Part shown: positions 1 through 4,357 of the stretch, in pieces
How the letters are laid out: every line of letters starts with the position of its first letter
How positions within the stretch are numbered: position 1 is the stretch's first letter
Origin: DASZFV01 sp035546175
Lineage (GTDB): Bacteria > Myxococcota_A > Polyangia > Fen-1088
Assembly (NCBI GenBank): GCA_035546175.1
Contig: DASZWW010000344.1
Span: 1-5,469 of the forward strand
DNA: 5,469 bases
Direction of reading: 5' to 3'
Translations under genes and position numbers: made by a program
Notes under the pieces: generated by a model
The model's database searches: none
What the model was told of the DNA's origin: nothing
Seen by the model: the letters and a program-made list of their open reading frames with translations, nothing else

Positions 1-58
1 CCCGCCGCCCTTGCCGACAGTCACGGAGGACAACCTCGACCTCGATCTACCTACGTCC

Positions 59-646
59 CTACGTCGTGATCTTCTTCTTGTCCTGATCGCGCTTGCGCGC
101 CAGGTGGTCGATGAAGGGCTGCACCTGCTTGACGCGGCCCGCGAGCGACTTCTCGGTGATGGGGTAGTTCGTGCCGAACTGCAGGCCCTCGTCGTAGAGG
201 AAGGTGCCCACCTCCTCGTCGTCGACGAACTGCGGGATCTTCTTCTTCGCGTACACGCCCTTGGCGAGGGACGGCCAGCGGCTGTCGAGCCACTCGACGA
301 CGTCGGCGCCGAACACCTGCCCGAAGAGCTCGAGCTCCTCGTCGAGGCGCCCGTACTCCTCGGCGAAGCGCGCCTTGAACGTGGGCGCGCCCTCGCCCCC
401 CTCGGCGGCGATCTTGCGCAGCGCGAGCCGGAGCTGCACGACGTCCTCGGCGAAGCGCACGGGCGCCTCGACGTTGCCGTCCTTGGGCGTGATGACGTGA
501 ACGACCGTCGACGCCGCGAGCACGCGCGTGTCGTGCTCCAGATCGGAGTCGGCGACGGCCTCGAGGAGAAGCTTCAGGTCGAACGGGAGGGAGACCAGCG
601 TCCGAGAGATCGTCTCCAGAAACCTGCGCTCGAGTTCCTTGTCCAT
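59..646 (-). CDS. Small soluble protein with a divergent DUF1232 (YkvA)-like segment
   Basis: This gene encodes 195 residues from an ATG to a TAG stop; its function is unknown. The protein is acidic and helical in appearance, with no signal peptide or membrane helix, so it is probably cytoplasmic. Residues 20-79 resemble the DUF1232/YkvA core: a Leu-rich helix, a segment with charged residues, an Ala-rich helix, a Pro-x-Asp turn, then a helix with a conserved-looking Asp and Leu/Ala pattern. The turn reads TPKDGNVE at 53-60 where typical members have PLDLIPD, and Asp68 fits the second conserved Asp. The C-terminal part (about 90-195) has Trp, Tyr and Phe residues and a Lys-rich end, and I do not recognise it. 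The ATG has no clear Shine-Dalgarno. The gene lies 96 bases downstream of the peptidase on the same strand, so co-transcription is possible. The reading frame is more convincing than the family call, which rests on pattern resemblance only. Confidence 0.75.
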   Translation of the reverse strand: MDKELERRFLETISRTLVSLPFDLKLLLEAVADSDLEHDTRVLAASTVVHVITPKDGNVEAPVRFAEDVVQLRLALRKIAAEGGEGAPTFKARFAEEYGRLDEELELFGQVFGADVVEWLDSRWPSLAKGVYAKKKIPQFVDDEEVGTFLYDEGLQFGTNYPITEKSLAGRVKQVQPFIDHLARKRDQDKKKITT

Positions 647-742
647 GGGTCGCTGAGAGAGGGGGAGGCGGCCGAATCGCGCCGCCAGGGCGGGGGGAAA
701 GACACCCTTTACCCCGACGGCTCTCCGGATACTACCTGAATT

Positions 743-1501
743 TCACAGCGATTCGCCAGAACGCACCGCTTCGTCCAGGGCCGCCGCGGCTTGCCGGCCG
801 AATGCGGCATGAGGTCCGGGCGGCAGCTCGAGCGTCAGGACGGGCATTCCGCGATCGGCGCCGAGCCAGCTCCCGAGCGATCCGGGCGTCGGATAGCCGA
901 TGTCGCCGCGCGCCGGCCAGCCGCACGCGCGCGCGACGTCCTCGGCCCAGCGGGCCGCCGCGGCGGGCCCGTCGAAGTTCACGCACGCGAACGGCGCGTG
1001 CACGGCGACGACGCCGCGCACGGCGTGGCGGTCGACGAGCTCCGCGACGAGGCGCGTCTCCGGCTCCGAGAGCGGCGCCGCCCCGGGGAAATAGCCGGGC
1101 GCGTGCGCCGCGCTCCAGCTCCGCGCCGCGAAGTTCCGGTTCAGATCCACGTCGCGCCCGTTGTTCTTCGCCCCCCTCGCCAGCCCTTCCGGATTGAGCG
1201 CCGGCACGATCACCAGATCCCGCCCCTGCACCGCCCCCGCCCTCGCCCGTCGCAGCAACCCGATCACCGCCTCGACGCTTGAAGCCTCGTCCCCGTGCAC
1301 CCCTCCCACCACCAAGATCGTCCCCCGCTCCGCTGCGCTCGTCCCCCTCTCCCGTCCACTCCTCCCCCTCTCCCGTCCGCGGGAGAGGGCCGGGGTGAGG
1401 GCCGTGACGCCGCCCCAGATCTCCCGCCCCTCCCCCGTGCGCCCCCACTCCTCGAGCCCGAGCTCTCTCACCTCAGCCAGCAGCGGGGTCTCGTCGAGCA
1501 C
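743..1501 (-). CDS. M14-family zinc metallopeptidase, murein peptide amidase A (MpaA)-like
   Basis: This is probably a cytoplasmic zinc carboxypeptidase of 252 residues. In E. coli, MpaA cuts the gamma-D-Glu/diaminopimelate bond of murein tripeptide during peptidoglycan recycling; that substrate is inferred here from homology. The zinc ligands are visible as His69 and Glu72 (GGVHGDE) and His168 (AVHAP). Arg116 with Asn121-Arg122 in GRDVDLNRNF form the substrate-binding set. SEPET (145-149) and YPTPGSLGSW (203-212) are MpaA-like, and Glu225 in LTLELPP is the expected catalytic Glu. No signal peptide is seen. The start is GTG, and an in-frame TAG lies a few codons upstream, which limits alternatives. 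Residues 34-53 are encoded by a dispersed palindromic repeat plus a tandem duplication, placed in frame between the GREIW strand and the TILVVGG strand. The active site is complete, so the enzyme is probably functional. A succinylglutamate desuccinylase-type relative is possible but fits less well. Confidence 0.9.
   Translation of the reverse strand: MLDETPLLAEVRELGLEEWGRTGEGREIWGGVTALTPALSRGRERGRSGRERGTSAAERGTILVVGGVHGDEASSVEAVIGLLRRARAGAVQGRDLVIVPALNPEGLARGAKNNGRDVDLNRNFAARSWSAAHAPGYFPGAAPLSEPETRLVAELVDRHAVRGVVAVHAPFACVNFDGPAAAARWAEDVARACGWPARGDIGYPTPGSLGSWLGADRGMPVLTLELPPGPHAAFGRQAAAALDEAVRSGESL
1342..1378. repeat. 16-base direct repeat with 21-base period inside the palindromic repeat
   Basis: The 16 bases at 1342-1357 recur without mismatch at 1363-1378. 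The period of 21 bases is exactly seven codons, so the peptidase reads GRERGRS followed by GRERGTS with no frame change. It looks like a tandem duplication of one arm of the palindrome, for example by replication slippage at the hairpin. Confidence 0.85.
1342..1402 (-). repeat. Dispersed palindromic repeat (LTPALSRGRERG type) inserted in frame in the peptidase gene
   Basis: The core at 1366-1402 is a perfect 10-base inverted repeat (1366-1375 with 1380-1389, four-base loop) followed by a GGGTGAGGG-containing tail. The leftward frame of the peptidase reads ALTPALSRGRERG (residues 34-46), and the neighbouring leftward frame reads HPGPLPRTGEGE. Both strings are familiar as spurious or in-frame translations of a short repeat scattered through many proteobacterial genomes; this recognition is from memory. 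The flank at 1342-1365 carries a second copy of one arm. The sequence is normally intergenic, so an in-frame exonic copy is notable. How it moves is not known to me, and no transposase is nearby. Confidence 0.75.
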
Positions 1502-1526
1502 GCTGGATCGATTTTCGGCCGGGAGC

Positions 1527-1532
1527 TAACGT
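1527..1532 (+). promoter_or_regulatory. Possible -10 element placed for a leaderless start
   Basis: The hexamer TAACGT fits the loose TANNNT pattern and ends seven bases before the ATG at 1540. That spacing would start the transcript at or next to the start codon. The upstream -35 match (TGGATC, 1504-1509, 17-base spacer) is poor. The case rests mainly on position and on the lack of a well-placed Shine-Dalgarno. Confidence 0.25.
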
Positions 1533-1539
1533 CTTCGCA

Positions 1540-2871
1540 ATGGGCATCAAGCTCGGGGAGCTCAAGGCCGAGGCGCGGACCCTTCTGCGGGCGGGCGAGA
1601 CGGGCGCGGCGCTCGCCGCGTTCGATCACATCCTGGCCTCGAACCCCCTCGACTACGACAGCCGGCTCAAGATCGCCGATCTGCTCTCGGGCCTCGGCGA
1701 CCGCGAGGGCGCGGCCGAGCTCTACCGCGCCCTCGCCCTGCACGACATCCGCTCCGGCCACGCGCTGCCGGCCTTCGTCGCCATCAAGCAGGTCGAGGCG
1801 CTCGGCGGCAACGCCGACGAGCTCGTCGACACCCTCTCGGGCCTCTACGCGCACGGCGCGCCCACGCTCGCCAAGTTCGCCGCGCGCCAGGCGCCCGTCG
1901 ACATGGACAGCGAGGTGCCGCGCCCCGACCTCTCGAAGGCGGACGACGTCGCCGCGATCGCCGCCCGCGCCCGCGCGCGCGCCCTCGACTTCTCGGTCTT
2001 CGTGCAGTATCCGGAGCAGTTCCTGCCGCTGCCGTTCTTCTCGGAGCTGCCGCGCGAGGTCTTCCGCCCCGTGGCCCGCGCGCTGCGCCTGCGCCGCATG
2101 AACGGCGGCGACTTCGTCATCCGCGAGGGCGAGCCCGGCGTCGCGTTCTACCTGGTCGCCACGGGCCAGGTCCGCGTCTTCGCCACCCAGGCCGGCAAGC
2201 AGATCGAGCGCGGCCGCCTGCACGAGGGCGCGCTCTTCGGCGAGATGTCGCTGCTGACCCAGCAGCCTCGCACGGCGTCCGTGCAGGTCGTCGACGAGGC
2301 CGACATCCTCGAGCTGTCGCGCGAGAGCCTGGCCGTGCTCACGGCCGAGGTGCCCTCGCTCGGCGTCGTGCTCGACAAGTTCGCGCGCGAGCGCCTGCTC
2401 AAGAACCTCCTCGCGACCTCGCCGCTCTTCCGCCCCTTCAACCACCAGCAGCAGCTCGACCTCATCCGCCGCTTCGACGGCCACGAGATCGCGGCCGGCA
2501 CCGTCGTCATCCGCGAGGGCGACGCGGGTCAGGGCCTCTTCGTCGTCCTCTCCGGCGAGGTGGAGGTCTCGAAGCGCCAGGCCAGCGGCGGCGAGCTCTC
2601 CCTGGCCCGCCTGCGCGCCGGCGACGTCTTCGGCGAGATGTCGCTCCTCTCGAACCAGCCGACGAGCGCCACCGTCACCGCCGCGCGCGACTCGACGATC
2701 CTCTTCCTCGCGCGCGACTACTTCCAGCGCCTCATCGAGGCCCTCCCCACGATCCGCCAGTACTTCGTCGAGCTCGCCCAGCGGCGCGCCATCGACACGA
2801 ACCTCGCCGTCGGCCAGGACGAGGAGATGCCCGCGCGCATGACCTCGCCCGACGCCCGCGTGATCGTCTAG
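1540..2871 (+). CDS. TPR-like protein with two cyclic-nucleotide-binding domains
   Basis: This 443-residue protein has no signal peptide or membrane segment, so it is probably a cytoplasmic sensor or scaffold. Residues 5-88 form TPR-like helical hairpins (alternating small and large residues, with GETGAALAAFDHILASNP as the clearest unit). Two Crp-type cyclic-nucleotide-binding folds follow, at about 165-280 and 295-410. Each has a REGE/REGD turn and a phosphate-binding cassette: FGEMSLLTQQPRTASV at 233-248, and FGEMSLLSNQPTSATV at 364-379. The first keeps both the Glu (235) and Arg (244) that hold ribose and phosphate in cAMP/cGMP proteins. The second keeps Glu366 but has Thr375 where the Arg belongs. 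No helix-turn-helix, kinase or cyclase domain follows; the tail after 415 is short. The output is therefore unclear, and partner binding through the TPR region is an inference. The gene starts 38 bases from the divergent peptidase. The GGGAG at 1521-1525 is too far (14 bases) to be a normal Shine-Dalgarno. Confidence 0.92.
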   Translation: MGIKLGELKAEARTLLRAGETGAALAAFDHILASNPLDYDSRLKIADLLSGLGDREGAAELYRALALHDIRSGHALPAFVAIKQVEALGGNADELVDTLSGLYAHGAPTLAKFAARQAPVDMDSEVPRPDLSKADDVAAIAARARARALDFSVFVQYPEQFLPLPFFSELPREVFRPVARALRLRRMNGGDFVIREGEPGVAFYLVATGQVRVFATQAGKQIERGRLHEGALFGEMSLLTQQPRTASVQVVDEADILELSRESLAVLTAEVPSLGVVLDKFARERLLKNLLATSPLFRPFNHQQQLDLIRRFDGHEIAAGTVVIREGDAGQGLFVVLSGEVEVSKRQASGGELSLARLRAGDVFGEMSLLSNQPTSATVTAARDSTILFLARDYFQRLIEALPTIRQYFVELAQRRAIDTNLAVGQDEEMPARMTSPDARVIV

Positions 2872-2873
2872 CG

Positions 2874-2890
2874 CGGCGCCCTGCGCGCCG
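2874..2890 (+). terminator. GC hairpin just after the cyclic-nucleotide-binding gene
   Basis: CGGCGC (2874-2879) pairs with GCGCCG (2885-2890) across a five-base loop, starting three bases after the TAG stop. No T-run follows, so it is not a classical intrinsic terminator. It may only slow polymerase or protect the 3' end, and such hairpins also arise by chance at this GC content. Confidence 0.25.
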
Positions 2891-2899
2891 GCCGGTCGA

Positions 2900-2928
2900 T
2901 TGCCGCGAGGTCCGCCGCGGAATAGACT
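2900..2928 (+). promoter_or_regulatory. Candidate sigma-70-type promoter for the DUF1517-DUF350 pair
   Basis: TTGCCG (2900-2905) and TAGACT (2923-2928) each match four of six consensus bases and are 17 bases apart. The predicted transcript would begin near 2935, leaving only a few bases before the ATG at 2939. The start codon has no convincing Shine-Dalgarno, so a near-leaderless mRNA is possible. Confidence 0.35.
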
Positions 2929-2938
2929 TGCCAGTGAC

Positions 2939-3922
2939 ATGAAGGCCCCCAGGCGCGCTCGCTGGATCGTGGTGCTGTTCGCGCTGCTGGCGATCGTGTT
3001 CCTGCCGCTCGTCGCGGTGGCGGGGCCGCGCTCGGGCGGCAGCTTCGGCGGGCGCCTGGGGTTCCGCTCGGGCGGCGGGTTCGGCTCGGGGAGCGGGTAC
3101 TCGGGCGGCTACTCGTCGGGCGGCTACGGGCGGAGCTACTACGGCGGCGGCAACACGTACGTCTACGGGAGCCCGTTCGGCTACGGCCACTGGGGCTGGG
3201 CGCCCTGGGGTTGGGGCGGAGGGTTCGGCGGGATCGGCACGCTGTTCGTGCTCGCGGTCGCCGGCATCGCCGTGCTGTCCGTGATGCGGGCGGTGCGGCG
3301 CGCGGCCTATCGCGGCGGCGCGTGGTCGGACGACGACGGGTACGTGCGCGAGGTGGACACGGGGCGCGCGTACCTCTACCGCCTGCAGCTCGCGCTCGGG
3401 CGCTCGGGGCGCGGCGTCCAGCAGCGGCTCGCGGAGTTCGCCGAGCGGGGCGACACGAGCACCGAGGCCGGGCTCGCGGCGCTCCTGCAGCAGACGGCGC
3501 TCGAGCTCCTGCGCGAGAAGGACGCCGTCCGCTACGTCGGCGCCGACGGGCGCGGGCCCATGAGCCTCACGAACGCCGAGACGACGATGAACAGCCTGGC
3601 CCTCGCCGAACGGTCGCGCTTCCAGGTCGAGCGCGTGCGCGCCTCCGAGGGGCGCGTGAACGCGTCGACCGTGGCGGCCGAGGAGGGCAACGAGGCGCTC
3701 GAGCTCGTCGTCGTGACCGTCGTGGCGGCGACGCGGACGCCGCTCGGGAACTTCAAGAGCGTGACGTCGTTGGAGGAGCTCGAGGCCCTGCTGTCGGAGC
3801 TGGGGGCCACCCCGCCGGACGGGCTGCTCGGCCTCGAGGTGATCTGGACGCCCGCCGACGAGAACGATTCGCTGACCGAGATGGACGTCATGACGACCTA
3901 CCCCGACCTGCGCGGCATCTGA
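2939..3922 (+). CDS. DUF1517 family glycine-rich membrane/secreted protein
   Basis: The product has 327 residues and an unknown molecular function. Residues 1-28 look like a signal peptide: MKAPRRAR, a hydrophobic stretch, then AVA before Gly29. If the peptide is not cut, this stretch is a first membrane helix. Residues 31-98 are a Gly/Ser/Tyr/Trp-rich low-complexity stretch with SGGYSSGGYG-like units. A hydrophobic helix follows at about 98-117 and a basic stop at 118-125. The folded C-terminal domain (about 145-325) carries the pattern I associate with DUF1517: DTSTEAGLAALLQQT (172-186), LAERSRF (222-228), LELVVVTVVAA (254-264), and LGLEVIWTP (297-305) ending in TYPDL. The family is known from cyanobacteria, plant plastids and other bacteria. 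I chose the ATG at 2939 over an in-frame TTG 39 bases upstream because it gives a normal signal peptide; the TTG lies within the candidate -35. DUF350 follows after 42 bases. Confidence 0.85.
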   Translation: MKAPRRARWIVVLFALLAIVFLPLVAVAGPRSGGSFGGRLGFRSGGGFGSGSGYSGGYSSGGYGRSYYGGGNTYVYGSPFGYGHWGWAPWGWGGGFGGIGTLFVLAVAGIAVLSVMRAVRRAAYRGGAWSDDDGYVREVDTGRAYLYRLQLALGRSGRGVQQRLAEFAERGDTSTEAGLAALLQQTALELLREKDAVRYVGADGRGPMSLTNAETTMNSLALAERSRFQVERVRASEGRVNASTVAAEEGNEALELVVVTVVAATRTPLGNFKSVTSLEELEALLSELGATPPDGLLGLEVIWTPADENDSLTEMDVMTTYPDLRGI

Positions 3923-3953
3923 GGACGGGTAGAGCCCCGCGCACGCAGAACTC

Positions 3954-3959
3954 GAGGAG
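3954..3959 (+). promoter_or_regulatory. Shine-Dalgarno of the DUF350 gene
   Basis: GAGGAG ends five bases before the ATG at 3965 and selects that start over the in-frame ATG at 3992. It is the best ribosome-binding site in the window, as expected for an internal gene of a transcription unit. Confidence 0.75.
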
Positions 3960-3964
3960 ACCTC

Positions 3965-4228
3965 ATGCCCGCGACGCCCCTGCCCCTCTCCATGCCCGCG
4001 CCGCCCACACCCGAGCCGCTGTGGCGGCTGCTGCTCGACGCGGCGCTCTTCGGGATCACGGGCATCGTTCTGCTCATCATCGGGTACTACGTGTGGGAGT
4101 TCATCACGCCGTACAACCTCCGGCGCGAGATCCACGAGAACAAGAACACCGCCGTCGCCATCGTCGTGGCCGCGTTCATCATCGGCATGGCGATCGTCAT
4201 CGCCTCATCCTTGATCCTCATCAAGTAG
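3965..4228 (+). CDS. DUF350 (YjfL-type) small inner-membrane protein
   Basis: This 87-residue protein has a Pro-rich N-terminus (MPATPLPLSMPAPPTPEP) and two membrane helices, about 22-45 and 62-86. The loop between them, ITPYNLRREIHENKN (47-61), and the following AVAIVVAAFIIGMAIVIAS match the DUF350 signature of an acidic/Asn loop followed by a small-residue, Gly-containing helix. Many DUF350 proteins have two such units in tandem; this one has a single unit, so it probably works as an oligomer (inference). The molecular role is unknown. In E. coli the DUF350 protein YjfL is encoded with a PspA-like protein and a glutathionylspermidine-synthase-like protein, which links the family to envelope functions. 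Neither partner is seen here; the neighbour is DUF1517, 42 bases upstream and probably in the same transcript. Confidence 0.85.
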   Translation: MPATPLPLSMPAPPTPEPLWRLLLDAALFGITGIVLLIIGYYVWEFITPYNLRREIHENKNTAVAIVVAAFIIGMAIVIASSLILIK

Positions 4229-4243
4229 GGCCGGGCGCCGGCC
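4229..4243 (+). terminator. GC hairpin directly after the DUF350 stop codon
   Basis: GGCCGG (4229-4234) and CCGGCC (4238-4243) form a six-base-pair stem with a three-base loop immediately after the TAG. A run of A rather than T follows at 4252-4256, so it is not a standard rho-independent terminator. It may mark the end of the DUF1517-DUF350 unit. Confidence 0.3.
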
Positions 4244-4299
4244 GATAGCCGAAAAACGCCGCGAGGCGAGGCGCGGGCGGTGTTGACGCGGGCTGCCAA

Positions 4300-4328
4300 T
4301 TGACCGCCCGCGGCGCCACGGATAGAGT
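4300..4328 (+). promoter_or_regulatory. Candidate sigma-70-type promoter of the FHA gene
   Basis: TTGACC (4300-4305, five of six consensus) and TAGAGT (4323-4328, four of six) are separated by 17 bases, in a 129-base gap with lower GC than its surroundings at this point. A transcript from about 4335 would have a leader of roughly 23 bases before the GTG. A second TTGAC at 4283-4287 has no well-spaced -10 partner. Confidence 0.45.
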
Positions 4329-4357
4329 CGACTGGCCCCCGGATTGAGACCTCCGCC

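Noticed and set aside
1..58. Left-edge sequence with CTCGAC/CTCGAT repeats and a GGAGGA
   Set aside because: No start codon with a credible gene follows the GGAGGA, and the short repeats are too small to call as an element.
667..686. GGCGGC/GCCGCC inverted repeat between the peptidase and the DUF1232-like gene
   Set aside because: It is six base pairs with an eight-base loop in very GC-rich DNA and no T-run on either strand. It is not distinguishable from chance, so it is not listed as a terminator or operator.
11..739. A plus-strand open frame across the DUF1232-like gene
   Set aside because: It has a TTG start at the window edge and a repetitive Leu/Arg/Glu/Val composition. The minus-strand frame has balanced composition and helical patterning.
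2900..2938. An earlier TTG start for the DUF1517 gene
   Set aside because: It would put 13 extra residues, including charged ones, before a normal signal peptide and would overlap the candidate promoter. The ATG at 2939 is better.
1468..2940. A 490-codon open frame on the minus strand across the cyclic-nucleotide-binding gene
   Set aside because: It is antisense to a gene with clear domain motifs, is rich in Arg, Ala, Glu and Leu without domain-like patterns, and is the usual by-product of high third-position GC.
2732..4135. A 467-codon minus-strand open frame over the DUF1517 region
   Set aside because: It spans the ends of three plus-strand genes, is Arg/Pro/His-rich, and has no recognisable motif.
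3211..4248. A plus-strand Arg/Ala-rich open frame overlapping DUF1517 and DUF350
   Set aside because: It is out of frame with two genes that carry family signatures, and its extreme Arg content is typical of a GC-rich shadow frame.
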